A stretch of 64,000 nt of DNA, taken from NCBI RefSeq assembly GCF_010731635.1, contig NZ_AP022583.1:434001-498000 (forward strand), written 5' to 3'. Positions 1 to 9,353 of the stretch are shown here, piece by piece; position 1 is the first letter of the stretch; the number at the start of each line of letters is the position of its first letter. The DNA is from Mycobacterium noviomagense. Lineage in GTDB: Bacteria; Actinomycetota; Actinomycetes; Mycobacteriales; Mycobacteriaceae. The position numbers and the translations under genes were made by a program. Under the pieces are notes generated by a model. It made no database searches and had not been told where the DNA came from. It saw only the letters and a list, made by a program, of their open reading frames with translations.

Positions 1-399
1 CGCGCCCGCTACGGCGAAGATGATCTTTCGTTGCCGAGGCTGGCGAGACCAAAACCGCCGACCATCATCTCGCGCCTTGTTCAGATACGGCCGCACCTGA
101 TCCCAGGGGCTCGGCCCCCCGGCAGGCCCGGGCGGCGGGGGTGGCATCTGAGGGAACGCCGGCGGAGGAAGCGGAGGCGGCATCTGCGGCGGGGACGCTG
201 GAGGCGGCATCTGCGGGGGTGGCATCCGCGGGGTTGGCATCTGCGGCGGGGGCGGCTCCGCCGCGCCACCGGAATAGCGTTCCGGCGGAGTCGTGTTCTT
301 TCGCTGACGGTGCGGTGTCCAGTTCTGGCCGTCCCAGTAGCGCTGTGCGCTCGAGTTCTGTGGGTCGTCGTACCAGCCGGGCTGGGTGGATGTGGTCAT
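1..399 (-). CDS. DUF2510 proline-rich protein, 3' part cut by window edge
   Basis: An open frame runs from an ATG at 399 to the window edge (133 codons, no stop). The upstream minus-strand sequence holds GGAGAAAG as ribosome binding site. Residues 1-30 form a DUF2510 module: PGWYDDP, then RYWDGQNWTPH. This short Trp-rich motif is common at the N-terminus of actinobacterial membrane proteins. About residues 45-95 are a low-complexity Pro/Met run with repeated PPPQMP units. The last visible residues (about 108-133) are basic and then turn hydrophobic (KIIFAVAGA), which looks like the start of a transmembrane helix. Function is unknown. The same DUF2510 signature appears in the protein at 2419-3120. 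Confidence 0.8.
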   Translation of the reverse strand, partial: MTTSTQPGWYDDPQNSSAQRYWDGQNWTPHRQRKNTTPPERYSGGAAEPPPPQMPTPRMPPPQMPPPASPPQMPPPLPPPAFPQMPPPPPGPAGGPSPWDQVRPYLNKARDDGRRFWSRQPRQRKIIFAVAGA

Positions 400-1098
400 G
401 TTTTGTGTCTTTCTCCGGACAAAACCGGGGTCAGAAGATGCCATGTCGGCGTTGATTGGTCGCCGTCACGGGTGGTTGACACCGGTCACCCAAATCCTCC
501 GGCTACCGGCTTGGAAAATTCTTGGCGGATTCGTGCACGGCACGGCATGGGGGCAGAGCCTTCATTCCCCGGGAAGGGCTGTTCGAGTAGGTGCTGCTGG
601 TGTGCGCCGATACTTCGACCGGCCCGACAGCGCGGCCACCCATAGGCAGCGTCAGCGCCTAGGCGCCTGCGTCGGTGATGCTTTCCGTGGGGAATACCAC
701 TGCGTCGCAGCCATTCACGGCTATTTAGCGGTTGAACACAGCGACATGCTTGACCATCACATCCCCTCACCATTTCCGGCGATCGATGATGAGGGTAATC
801 ATCGCACCAGCTCGTCCAAAGAACTCGAGTAATGGACAATTGGGGTGCTCGTGATGACGATGGTCGGTTGTTGTTACGGGTCATGCCAAAGTTGCAGAGG
901 GACACCGTCCGTGCTGCTCGCTGCCCAGCATTCTACGCGCGCAACATCTTTCGCACCGGCCTTGATTGTCGCTGGGGTCAGGACAAAGGCAGCCGCGTAC
1001 CCGGCGCTCTACCCACGCGCTTCGCTGCCAGATTTCCTGGGCAACCAGCGTGGTGTTGACGCCGTGTGCTTAATCGCGGGACAGCATAAGGTGCAGCG
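400..1098. other. 699-bp intergenic stretch without a convincing gene
   Basis: Open frames exist on both strands but none has mycobacterial codon structure, a good ribosome binding site or a recognisable domain. It separates the minus-strand DUF2510 gene from the plus-strand NHL lipoprotein and should hold both promoters. I do not see a clear tRNA, repeat or terminator in it. Confidence 0.5.
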
Positions 1099-2103
1099 AT
1101 GAGCTTTCGTTGCGCGCGTCATTTGAAAGGTGTCAGCGGCGTCGTCGCGCTCATCGTGATGGGTGCGACGACGGCTGCCTGCGGGTCCCACCACACCACT
1201 AATCCGGACACCGCAACCAAAACCACTGCGGCTACGACAAAGGCCGGACAGCCGACTTCGGGACAACCTTCGCAATCAGCACCGCCTGCAGAGCCGATAG
1301 CGGTTTTACCCTTCGCCGGTCTGAACGGGCCCGACGCTGTGGCAGTTGACCCCGCCGGCGCTGTTTACGTCACCGACAGCGCTAACAATCGGGTGGTGAA
1401 GCTGGCCACCAATTCGGGCGCCCAGAGCGTGCTGCCACTCACTCGCCTCGACGATCCCGCCGGGGTGGCGGTCGACGCCGCCGGCGACGTCTACGTCACC
1501 GACGCCAACAACAATCGGGTGATGTGGGCACACACCCCCCGCGCCGCCCCTTCTCCGCCCTGGCAGGCCACCTCCGGCACCGAGTGGATGGGACCCTTCA
1601 GCGGCCTCAAGATGCCCCGCGGTGTGGTCATGAACGGGGGCCAGGACTTCTATGTCGTCGACAGTGGCAACAACAGGGTGCTGCACTGGAAGAGCGGCAT
1701 GAACGGGCCGGAGGTACTCGCCTTCAGCGGACTCAACCAACCCGACGGCATTGCGGTGGACGGCAATCGCAACGTCTGGATCGCCGATACCGGCAACAAC
1801 CGGGTAATGCAACTGCCGTCAAGCTCGAACGCCACCGAGAGCGTGCTGTCGTTTACCGGCCTCAACAATCCGCAAGGGGTGGCGGTGGATCCCGGTGGCG
1901 TCTACGTCACCGACAGCGGCAACAACCGAGTGCTCAAACTGAAAACAGATCCCGCCACCAAAGTCACCACCATGTCCGTTCTTCCGTTCACCGGTCTCAA
2001 CAATCCGCGCGGTGTTGCGGTCGACGCTCGGGGCAATCTCTACGTCGTCGATGCCGGCAACAACCGCGTTCTGAGGCTGGCGAAAGCCTTTGTTGCACAG
2101 TGA
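1099..2103 (+). CDS. NHL-repeat six-bladed beta-propeller lipoprotein
   Basis: The ATG at 1099 follows an AAGGTG ribosome binding site. The 334-residue product starts with a basic n-region and a hydrophobic stretch ending in TAAC (Cys28), a plausible lipobox, so it is probably anchored outside the membrane. Residues 29-65 are a Thr/Ser/Pro linker. From about residue 66 to the end there are six NHL repeats with the pattern GLNxPxGVAVDxxGxVYVTDSGNNRVxxL, which predicts a closed six-bladed propeller. The fold resembles the extracellular sensor of the mycobacterial kinase PknD, but no kinase domain is present, so the protein is a free propeller for binding a ligand or partner. It lies between two DUF2510 genes. 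Family assignment is firm; the ligand is unknown. Confidence 0.88.
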   Translation: MSFRCARHLKGVSGVVALIVMGATTAACGSHHTTNPDTATKTTAATTKAGQPTSGQPSQSAPPAEPIAVLPFAGLNGPDAVAVDPAGAVYVTDSANNRVVKLATNSGAQSVLPLTRLDDPAGVAVDAAGDVYVTDANNNRVMWAHTPRAAPSPPWQATSGTEWMGPFSGLKMPRGVVMNGGQDFYVVDSGNNRVLHWKSGMNGPEVLAFSGLNQPDGIAVDGNRNVWIADTGNNRVMQLPSSSNATESVLSFTGLNNPQGVAVDPGGVYVTDSGNNRVLKLKTDPATKVTTMSVLPFTGLNNPRGVAVDARGNLYVVDAGNNRVLRLAKAFVAQ

Positions 2104-2418
2104 CTCTAACGCTGAAGGGCGATTGCCCCTGACCGCAAACGACAACGTGGTGGGCCAGCTGGCCACCTGGTTGGTGAATCGGCGGTGGGCGGCGTGTGCG
2201 GTCGGTAGGATTTCCGCCAGGGTGGGTGAGGGAGGAGGTCCGCCGGTGGATCTCGAACTTCCTTACCGCCTGTTCGCTATTCCGGCCTCCTCAAGTGGCT
2301 CGCCAAGGATTCTCCAAGCCGTTTCGGTCAACGTTGCGATGACTTCGACAAACCGGCGCCAGTGACCAACCCGCGCCATCGCGGCACTCCCGACCCTGCA
2401 CATCTTGCGAGGAAGAAG
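2104..2418. other. 315-bp intergenic stretch
   Basis: This lies between the NHL lipoprotein and the DUF2510 gene on the same strand. No stable hairpin followed by T's, no tRNA and no supported small gene was seen. It may hold the promoter of the downstream gene. Confidence 0.4.
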
Positions 2419-3120
2419 ATGACGACCCAACCGCCGGCTCCCGACTGGTACCCGGATCCCAGCGGCAAGCCCGGCCTGATGTATTGGGATGGCCAACAAT
2501 GGCACAAAAACATTCCGGAGACACCGGCACCGGCTCATCAGCGACCGGCTGAGCCGATCTCAGCGACACCGCAGCCCCGCAGCCACGCTGCCCGGATAAC
2601 CGCAACTTGGGTGGCCATCGCGGCGTTGGTCGGCCTGGTCGCCGTCACCGGCTATGTCCTCCTGAAGCAGGCGCAGCGATCCCAGCACGCAGTAGCGCAA
2701 CCCAAACCGGCTCCGTCGGCCCCAACCATGCGACCCGCACCGCCGTCCGGTCAAAACCCGTCACTGGCACCGCCTTCGGCGTCGACGGCCGGGTCTTCGT
2801 ACCTCAAGACTTCCTGGGGGACGAGTTGTCAAGTCACCGCGGAACAGGTCACTTGCCAGACGTGCGTTCCCGGACAGGTAATTACCAACGCTTATTCCTG
2901 TACCGACCCCGCCCCCGCCGTTGCAGTCAACACCGCGGGCATAGTGAATCGAAATCCCGCTGATATCGGCTCATTTCCGGGCGCACAGCAGCTCTCCACT
3001 GGCCAGACTTATCACCTCAACGGCTGGACGATAGTGGTCAGTGGGGGCTGGGCCCGATTCATCAACGACGGGACCGGTCACGGCATGGCGGTCGCCGCCC
3101 AGAACTTTGACTCGTTCTGA
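2419..3120 (+). CDS. DUF2510 single-pass membrane protein with exported C-terminal domain
   Basis: I chose the ATG at 2419, giving 233 residues, because GAGGAAGAAG sits directly upstream. The frame is open further upstream, but that part (from 2362) does not look coding. Residues 1-30 are a DUF2510 module (PDWYPDPSGKPG, then YWDGQQWH). One transmembrane helix follows near residues 65-85 (WVAIAALVGLVAVTGYVLL), then a Pro/Ser-rich linker. A C-terminal domain of about 100 residues contains five Cys in SWGTSCQVTAEQVTCQTC and CTDP, likely paired as disulfides outside the cell. The topology predicts a cytoplasmic DUF2510 and an external domain. Function is unknown. It converges on glgP with a 78-bp gap. 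Confidence 0.82.
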   Translation: MTTQPPAPDWYPDPSGKPGLMYWDGQQWHKNIPETPAPAHQRPAEPISATPQPRSHAARITATWVAIAALVGLVAVTGYVLLKQAQRSQHAVAQPKPAPSAPTMRPAPPSGQNPSLAPPSASTAGSSYLKTSWGTSCQVTAEQVTCQTCVPGQVITNAYSCTDPAPAVAVNTAGIVNRNPADIGSFPGAQQLSTGQTYHLNGWTIVVSGGWARFINDGTGHGMAVAAQNFDSF

Positions 3121-3198
3121 CATCATCCAGTCGCAGGAATCAGCATGAAGCAGCCCGCCAATGCCTAAGCGTGCCTGCAGTATTCGCGTCGCCCCCTG

Positions 3199-5820
3199 CT
3201 AAGCCAGCGTGACCAATCCAAGCTCGTTGGCGGCTGCCAGCAGCGGGTGGTTGGGCAACACCCGCACGGTATATCCGACGGCCCCGGCCACCGGCAACGG
3301 CGTCGTCGTCGAGAAAATCTCGTTCCCGGCGCCGACGGTTCCGGTGTGCGACATCTCAATCGTGACGGGGTCTCGCAGGGTGTCGTCGGCGTCGACCCTG
3401 CCCAGCAGCGCTTGCACCGTCACCTCGTCGGGACGCAGCCCGGCCAACTGCACGGTCGCGGTCAGCGTCAGCTTGGAGCCCAGGACCGGCGTATCGGGCA
3501 GCCCGGTGCTGTCGACGTCGCTGACGCGGATTTTCGGCCACGCCTGGAATGCCCGCCTGCGGTAGCCGGCCAGATCACGGGCCGCATCGAACGGAGCACC
3601 ATCGCCCTCGGTGCCGACCGTCCGTCGCAGGGACTGCGCCGCCGGGAGGTAGTACTGCTCGACATAGTCGCGCACCATGCGCGAGGCAAGGACCTTCGGA
3701 CCGAGTGTTTGCAACGTGTGCCGCACCATCTCAATCCAACGCGGTGGCACCCCGCGCTCATCACGCTCGTAGAACTTCGGCACCACCGACTGTTGCAGCA
3801 GGTCGTAAAGCGCGCTGGCCTCCAAGTCGTCGCGATGGCTGGCCTCAGCCACACCATCGGAAGACGGGATCTCCCAACCGTTTTCGCCGTCGTACCACTC
3901 GTCCCACCAGCCATCGCGGATCGAGACGTTCAATCCGCCGTTAAGTGCGCTCTTCATCCCCGACGTGCCACACGCCTCCAGCGGGCGCAGCGGATTGTTC
4001 AGCCAAACGTCGCAACCCCAATACAACCGCCGAGCCATCGACATGTCGTAGTCGGGCAGAAAAGCTATGCGGTGCCGCAGCTCCGGCCGGTCGGCGAACC
4101 GCACCACCTGCTGGATCAGCGCCTTGCCGCCGTCGTCGGCAGGATGTGACTTGCCGGCGACGATGAGCTGGATCGGCTTTTCCTCGTCGAGGAGCAGCTG
4201 TTGCAGGCGATCAGGGTCGCGGAGCATCAGGGTCAGCCGCTTGTAGGTCGGGACACGGCGGGCGAATCCGATGGTGAGCACCTCGGGATCGAATGCGGTC
4301 GAAATCCAGCCGAGTTGGGCATCCGACGCGCCGCGTTCCAAACACGAGCGGCGCAGCCGCGCCCGGACGTCCTCGACGAGCAGCGCTCGCAGTTGGCAGC
4401 GGATCGACCACAGCTGCGCCGGATCGATGTGTTGCAGTCGTCGCCACGTCGCGGGCTCGGTCAACGAGTCGGAGCCAGCCAGCTCGCGGGCCAGCTCCAC
4501 CCACTGCGGTGCTGCCCAGGTGGGCGCATGCACCCCGTTGGTGATCGATCCGATCGGCACTTCGTCGGGGTCGAACCCGCGCCATAGTTCGTTGAACATG
4601 ACCCGACTCACCCGGCCGTGCAACTGCGAGACGCCGTTGGCTCGTTGCGCCAACCGCAGGCCCATGTGGGCCATGTTGAAAGTAGCCGGGTCGTCCTCGG
4701 CGCCCAGCTCGATGACGCGGTCGATCGGCACACCTGGCAGCAGGACGTCGCCGCGTTTGCGACTGGGTTTGCCATCGGGGTCATCGGGCTCGTCACCGAA
4801 GTAGCGACGTACCATGTCCAGCGGAAATCGGTCGATGCCGGCGGACACCGGGGTATGCGTGGTGAACACCGTGCTGGAGCGCACGACAGTGAGCGCGGTA
4901 TCGAAATCCAGGCCCGAATCGGTCATCAGTTCGCGGATGCGTTCCACTCCGAGGAAGCCGGCGTGGCCCTCGTTCATGTGAAACACCTCGGGCGCGGACA
5001 GCCCTTCGATGGCGGTGTACGCGCGAATCGCCCGCACCCCGCCAATACCGGCGAGGATCTCTTGTCTGATGCGGTGTTCCTGATCGCCGCCGTACAGACG
5101 GTCGGTGACGCCCCGCAGCTGGTGCTCGTTTTCCGGGACGTCGGCGTCCAGCAGCAACAACGGAACCCGGCCGACCTGCGCGACCCAGATCCGGGCTCGC
5201 AGCTGGGCGGCGTCGGGCAGGGCGAGTTCGATCAGGGCTGGGTTGCCGCCGTCGTCGGTAAGCAGCCGCAACGGCAAGCCCTGCGGGTCCAGCGACGGGT
5301 ACGTCTCCTGCTGCCAGCCGTCCGCTGTCAGAGACTGACGGAAATACCCGGAGCGGTAGTACAGGCCCACCGCGATCAGCGGCACCCCGAGGTCCGAGGC
5401 GGACTTGAGATGGTCGCCGGCGAGGATGCCAAGGCCGCCGGAGTAATTCGGCAGCACCTCGGCGACACCGAACTCCATCGAGAAGTACGCGATACCGGTG
5501 GGCATGGCGATGCCCTCGCTCTGTTGCTGCTGGTACCACAGCGGGCGGGTCAGATAGTCGTTCAGATCCGCTGCCAGCTCGTCGAGCCGCGCGACAAAGC
5601 CGTCATCGGCCGCCAGCTCGTCGAGCCGTGCCGGGCTGACCGCCCCCAGCAAGGCCACCGGGTCACGGCCGCACTGCACCCATAACCCGGGGTCGATCGC
5701 CCAGAACAGATCCTGCGTCGGCTTTTCCCACGACCAGCGCAGGTTCGTCGACAGTTGTTCCAACGCGGCGAGGCGCTCTGGAAGGTGAGCGCGGACGGTA
5801 AACCGGCGAAGGGCTTTCAC
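3199..5820 (-). CDS. glgP: alpha-glucan (glycogen) phosphorylase GlgP
   Basis: This 873-residue GT35 enzyme uses phosphate to release glucose-1-phosphate from alpha-1,4-glucan ends and acts in the cytosol. The start is a GTG at 5820 (MKALRRFTVRAHLPERL). The N-terminal DUF3417 region typical of the actinobacterial long type is present. The cofactor motif ACGTSGMKSALNGG places the PLP lysine at K623. The length matches M. tuberculosis Rv1328, the ortholog by synteny. It is encoded opposite to glgE and glgB, so degradation and synthesis of glucan are transcribed from separate promoters. The 5' region faces the small secreted protein gene at 5941-6246, which is on the same strand. Confidence 0.95.
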   Translation of the reverse strand: MKALRRFTVRAHLPERLAALEQLSTNLRWSWEKPTQDLFWAIDPGLWVQCGRDPVALLGAVSPARLDELAADDGFVARLDELAADLNDYLTRPLWYQQQQSEGIAMPTGIAYFSMEFGVAEVLPNYSGGLGILAGDHLKSASDLGVPLIAVGLYYRSGYFRQSLTADGWQQETYPSLDPQGLPLRLLTDDGGNPALIELALPDAAQLRARIWVAQVGRVPLLLLDADVPENEHQLRGVTDRLYGGDQEHRIRQEILAGIGGVRAIRAYTAIEGLSAPEVFHMNEGHAGFLGVERIRELMTDSGLDFDTALTVVRSSTVFTTHTPVSAGIDRFPLDMVRRYFGDEPDDPDGKPSRKRGDVLLPGVPIDRVIELGAEDDPATFNMAHMGLRLAQRANGVSQLHGRVSRVMFNELWRGFDPDEVPIGSITNGVHAPTWAAPQWVELARELAGSDSLTEPATWRRLQHIDPAQLWSIRCQLRALLVEDVRARLRRSCLERGASDAQLGWISTAFDPEVLTIGFARRVPTYKRLTLMLRDPDRLQQLLLDEEKPIQLIVAGKSHPADDGGKALIQQVVRFADRPELRHRIAFLPDYDMSMARRLYWGCDVWLNNPLRPLEACGTSGMKSALNGGLNVSIRDGWWDEWYDGENGWEIPSSDGVAEASHRDDLEASALYDLLQQSVVPKFYERDERGVPPRWIEMVRHTLQTLGPKVLASRMVRDYVEQYYLPAAQSLRRTVGTEGDGAPFDAARDLAGYRRRAFQAWPKIRVSDVDSTGLPDTPVLGSKLTLTATVQLAGLRPDEVTVQALLGRVDADDTLRDPVTIEMSHTGTVGAGNEIFSTTTPLPVAGAVGYTVRVLPNHPLLAAANELGLVTLA

Positions 5821-5940
5821 GCGTTAGTACCTTACTGACCAGTGATCAGCCGCGCGCGTTGACATAGGCGCTGGCAGAAGCAGTTTCGGAAGCAAACAAA
5901 CGTACGATCAGGCTGGCCGTGACCGCAGAACCGCCGGCAA

Positions 5941-6246
5941 CTACGACGCCCGCGAGGGTGATCCGATTGCCGCCGTTGACGTGTGGAAACCGTAGCCGCG
6001 GAACGACGGGCTCACGGGCTGGCACTCATTGGTTACGTGGTTGAACCACTCGCCGCGCCCGCACTCCGGGGGTGGCGGTGGCGGTCCTAGAGGCTGGCAC
6101 GCATTGGTACCCGGGTCCCACCAGGAGCCGGCACCGCAAGCGGGGGGATCCGCCGGGCTGATCCCAACCGATACCGCCGTCACGTACGTCATGGGCGCTA
6201 ATGCCAGCGCGACGACGCTCACCACGCGACCGATAAAGCTGCTCAT
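5941..6246 (-). CDS. small secreted Cys/Trp repeat protein
   Basis: I chose the ATG at 6246, giving 101 residues, because GGGAGGG lies five bases upstream; an earlier in-frame start at 6279 is less likely. The product begins MSSFIGRVVSVVALALAPM, a signal peptide, with cleavage probably near the Ala/Asp of SPADPPAC. The mature part has two related units: CGAGSWWDPGTNACQP and CGRGEWFNHVTNECQP, separated by a polyproline run. It is a paralog of the protein at 6536-6859, which is encoded on the opposite strand with a nearly identical ribosome binding site and signal peptide. Each unit holds two Cys, presumably a disulfide-closed loop. Function is unknown. It is not part of the M. tuberculosis glgP-glgE region as I recall it. 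Confidence 0.78.
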   Translation of the reverse strand: MSSFIGRVVSVVALALAPMTYVTAVSVGISPADPPACGAGSWWDPGTNACQPLGPPPPPPECGRGEWFNHVTNECQPVSPSFRGYGFHTSTAAIGSPSRAS

Positions 6247-6535
6247 CGAAGCCCTCCCATCGGAGCGTGCAGGCCCCACGTTCTGAACCGGCGCGCGACT
6301 GCGCGGACGGTATCGGCTGAGTCCAAACTACCTAAATGCAGTTGCGGCGTCGCAACCGAACCGACAGACCGATGCGTCTCGCAATCGGCGATGCAGCGCC
6401 GGCGGCAACAGCGATTTTTACACCGAGGAAGTCAGCTATGGGGACCAATCTGATCGACTTTGGTCCGATACGCCCCGCAGGTGCGCGGGGTCGGGTCAAA
6501 CTGAGTGCTTGAACGCTTCCGACGGGAGGGCTTTG

Positions 6536-6859
6536 ATGAATAACTTGATTGGCCGTGTGGCGAGCATCGTCGGGGTGGCGTTGGCGCCGATGTTGTACGT
6601 CGCCGCGGTGTCAACCGGCGCGAGCTCGGCCCAGCCGCCTGACTGCGGACCGGGCAACTGGTGGAATCCTGGAGCCAACGCATGCCAACCCCTCGGAGCA
6701 CCACCACCGCCCGACTGCGGACCCGGCAACTGGTGGAACCCCGGAGCCAACGCATGCCAACCCGTCGCACCACCACCACCGCCCGACTGCGGACCCGGCA
6801 ACTGGTGGAACCCCGGAGCCAACGCATGCCAACCGGTCGCGCCTCCCCCGCCCCAATAG
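6536..6859 (+). CDS. small secreted protein with three 24-residue Cys/Trp repeats
   Basis: The ATG at 6536 follows GGGAGGG with a five-base gap; 107 residues. MNNLIGRVASIVGVALAPM is a signal peptide with a cleavage site near GASSAQPP. The mature protein is three almost identical units, DCGPGNWWNPGANACQP plus a PPPP spacer, with a 24-residue (72-bp) period. Two Cys per unit suggest three small disulfide loops joined by polyproline. It is a diverged duplicate of the gene at 5941-6246. The near-identical DNA repeats suggest recent tandem expansion and possible length variation between strains. No enzymatic motif was seen; a structural or adhesive role in the cell envelope is only a guess. Confidence 0.82.
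   Translation: MNNLIGRVASIVGVALAPMLYVAAVSTGASSAQPPDCGPGNWWNPGANACQPLGAPPPPDCGPGNWWNPGANACQPVAPPPPPDCGPGNWWNPGANACQPVAPPPPQ
6641..6846 (+). repeat. 72-bp tandem repeat, three copies, inside the secreted protein gene
   Basis: The unit starts with GACTGCGGACC at 6641, 6713 and 6785, an exact 72-bp period. Copies two and three are nearly identical. Each encodes one Cys/Trp loop and its Pro spacer. Confidence 0.9.
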
Positions 6860-7243
6860 CCTGTCCGGTCAGCACTTAATAGGCCCGGTTTCGATCCTGC
6901 GCATCGCCTGCCCGACGCGCGAGGGCGGCGGCGCTGGGTGTGCTGCGTCGTCCGGCTGCTTCCACGGCGCGGGGGCAACAAGCTCGCGGTAATAGTTAGT
7001 CCTACTGAGCGGCCGTGACGCCATTGCGCATTCGAGAGCCGGTTTAGGCCGCTGACCAGCAGCGGCGGAATCGATACCGGCACCGAGGGCCGGCGTGGGC
7101 GGAGCTCGCCAGAGCGACCGCTAGCGCGCCCCGCGTGTGGCCGGACATTACGGTGGGTATTGGGCGCACAGAGCCTCCCCAACACCGCGGCTTGACCGCG
7201 CCAAAGAAATAAGCGGCTACGGATACAAACAGGATGGAGTGGC
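6860..7243 (+). promoter_or_regulatory. 384-bp upstream region of glgE-glgB
   Basis: No gene is supported in this stretch. By position it should carry the promoter of the glgE-glgB pair and the end of the small secreted gene. I could not pick out a reliable -35/-10 pair. The ribosome binding site of glgE (GGATGGAG) is at its right end. Confidence 0.45.
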
Positions 7244-9346
7244 GTGCCCGGTCGGGTCGAGATCGATGACGTCCAGCCCGTCGTTTCGTGCGGGAGGTAT
7301 CCCGCAAAAGCTGTCGTCGGTGAGGTGATCCCAGTCCGGGCGGCGGTCTGGCGAGAGGGACACGAAGCGGTCGCGGCAACCCTGGTGGTGCGATATCTCG
7401 GCCCGCGCTACCCGCAAGTGACCGAAATGCGGCGGCTCAAGGCGGTTCAGGTCACCGAGGCGGTAACGACCGGGGCCGCCGTAGCATCCGGAGCGTCGGC
7501 GCATGCGCGGGTCAAGCCGCTGCTGGTTCCGATGACGATGGGCGAAGAGCCATTCGTTTTCCACGGCCAGTTCACCCCTGACCGCGTCGGGTTGTGGACG
7601 TTTCGCGTGGACGGTTGGGGCGACCCGCTCCATACCTGGCGACACAACGTCGTAGCCAAACTCGACGCCGGTCAGGGTGAGACAGAACTGTCCAACGATC
7701 TGTTGGTGGGCGCGCGGCTGTTTGACCGCGCCGCCACCGGCGTGCCGCGCAGCGAACGTGAACCGTTGCTAACGGCGGCGAAGGCCCTGCGCGCGCCCGG
7801 CGATCCGCTGACGCGTGCCGCGCTGGCGCTAAGCCCGCAGATCGAAGAGCTGCTGCGACGCTACCCGCTGCGTGAGCTGGTCACCCGCGGCGAGCAGTAC
7901 GGGATCTGGGTCGACCGCCCGCTGGCCCGCTTCAGCGCGTGGTACGAGATGTTTCCGCGCTCGACGGGCGGGTGGGACGCCGACGGGAAGCCGGTGCACG
8001 GAACCTTTGCCACCGCGGCCGCAGCACTGCCGCGCATCGCGAACATGGGGTTCGACGTGGTGTACCTGCCGCCGATCCACCCCATCGGCAAGGTCCACCG
8101 CAAGGGTCGCAACAACACCGCCACCGCCGCGCCCGGTGATGTCGGATCGCCGTGGGCGATCGGCAGCGACGAGGGCGGCCACGATGCGGTGCATCCGCTG
8201 CTGGGCACCATCGACGACTTCGACGACTTTGTGGCGGCGGCCCGCGAGTTGGGGCTTGAGGTCGCGCTGGATCTGGCGCTGCAGTGTGCACCAGATCATC
8301 CCTGGGCCAAAGAACACCCGGAATGGTTCACGGTTCTGCCGGACGGCAGCATCGCCTACGCGGAGAACCCGCCGAAGAAATACCAAGACATCTATCCGAT
8401 CAACTTCGACAACGACCCCGCCGGCCTCTACGACGAAGTCCTGCGTGTCGTGCGCCACTGGATGGACCACGGCGTCAAGGTGTTCCGGGTCGACAACCCG
8501 CACACCAAGCCCCCGGACTTCTGGGCGTGGTTGATCGGTCAGGTCAAGGCACTCGATCCCGACGTGCTGTTTTTATCGGAGGCCTTCACTCCGCCGGCCC
8601 GCCAATACGGACTCGCGAAGCTCGGCTTCACCCAGTCCTACACCTATTTCACGTGGCGCACGTCCAAGTGGGAGCTCACCGAGTTCGGCAATGAGATCGC
8701 CGAATTCGCCGACTTCCGCCGGCCTAACCTGTTCGTCAACACCCCCGACATCCTGCATGCCGTCCTGCAGCACAACGGGCCTGGCATGTTCGCCATCCGC
8801 GCGGTGCTTGCGGCGACCATGGGTCCGTCCTGGGGCGTGTACTCCGGCTACGAGCTTTTCGAGCATCGCGCGGTGCGTGAAGGCAGCGAGGAATACCTGG
8901 ACTCGGAGAAATACGAGTTACGACCCCGCGATTTCGCGGGCGCGCTGGCCGAGGGCCGATCGCTGGAGCCGTTCATCAAGCGGCTCAATGAGATTCGTCG
9001 ACTGCATCCGGCGCTGCGCGAACTGCGCACTATTCACTTCCATAGCGTCGACAACGACGCGTTGCTGGCCTACAGCAAGTTCGACCCGACCACCGGTGAC
9101 TGCGTGTTGGTGGTGGTGACGCTGAATGCGTTTGGGCCTGAGGAGGCGACGTTGTGGTTAGACATGCCCGCGCTGGGTATGGAGCCCTATGAACGGTTTT
9201 GGGTGCGAGACGAGATCACCGGCGAGGAATACCAATGGGGAGCAGCCAACTACGTCCGGATCGACCCTGCCAGGTCGGTGGCTCACATCATCAACATGCC
9301 GCTCATTCCCGAGGCATCACGAATGACGCTGCTGCGCCGGAGGTGA
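7244..9346 (+). CDS. glgE: alpha-1,4-glucan:maltose-1-phosphate maltosyltransferase GlgE
   Basis: GlgE transfers maltose from maltose-1-phosphate to the non-reducing end of alpha-glucan, the elongating step of the actinobacterial GlgE pathway. The 700-residue protein starts at GTG 7244 after GGATGGAG. The N-terminal domains are followed by a GH13_3 barrel. The nucleophile is D417 in [10 protein letters not shown] and the acid/base is E446 in [10 protein letters not shown]; their 29-residue spacing equals that of characterised GlgE (D394/E423 in Streptomyces). The C-terminal half has the usual WRTSKWEL and PDILHAVLQ segments. glgB follows after seven bases, so the elongating and branching enzymes are made together. 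The ortholog is Rv1327c, essential in M. tuberculosis because maltose-1-phosphate accumulates without it. Confidence 0.96.
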   Translation: MPGRVEIDDVQPVVSCGRYPAKAVVGEVIPVRAAVWREGHEAVAATLVVRYLGPRYPQVTEMRRLKAVQVTEAVTTGAAVASGASAHARVKPLLVPMTMGEEPFVFHGQFTPDRVGLWTFRVDGWGDPLHTWRHNVVAKLDAGQGETELSNDLLVGARLFDRAATGVPRSEREPLLTAAKALRAPGDPLTRAALALSPQIEELLRRYPLRELVTRGEQYGIWVDRPLARFSAWYEMFPRSTGGWDADGKPVHGTFATAAAALPRIANMGFDVVYLPPIHPIGKVHRKGRNNTATAAPGDVGSPWAIGSDEGGHDAVHPLLGTIDDFDDFVAAARELGLEVALDLALQCAPDHPWAKEHPEWFTVLPDGSIAYAENPPKKYQDIYPINFDNDPAGLYDEVLRVVRHWMDHGVKVFRVDNPHTKPPDFWAWLIGQVKALDPDVLFLSEAFTPPARQYGLAKLGFTQSYTYFTWRTSKWELTEFGNEIAEFADFRRPNLFVNTPDILHAVLQHNGPGMFAIRAVLAATMGPSWGVYSGYELFEHRAVREGSEEYLDSEKYELRPRDFAGALAEGRSLEPFIKRLNEIRRLHPALRELRTIHFHSVDNDALLAYSKFDPTTGDCVLVVVTLNAFGPEEATLWLDMPALGMEPYERFWVRDEITGEEYQWGAANYVRIDPARSVAHIINMPLIPEASRMTLLRRR

Positions 9347-9353
9347 GGCTCTA

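Noticed and set aside
31..645. Plus-strand 204-residue frame at the window start
   Set aside because: It is the antisense of the DUF2510 gene (1-399) whose Pro-rich codons give an Arg/Gly-rich shadow.
486..905. Minus-strand 139-residue frame and the plus-strand frames around it
   Set aside because: No ribosome binding site, no domain and a composition unlike mycobacterial proteins; kept as non-coding.
4618..5685. 355-residue plus-strand frame inside glgP
   Set aside because: It is complementary to a well-conserved phosphorylase and has no motif of its own.
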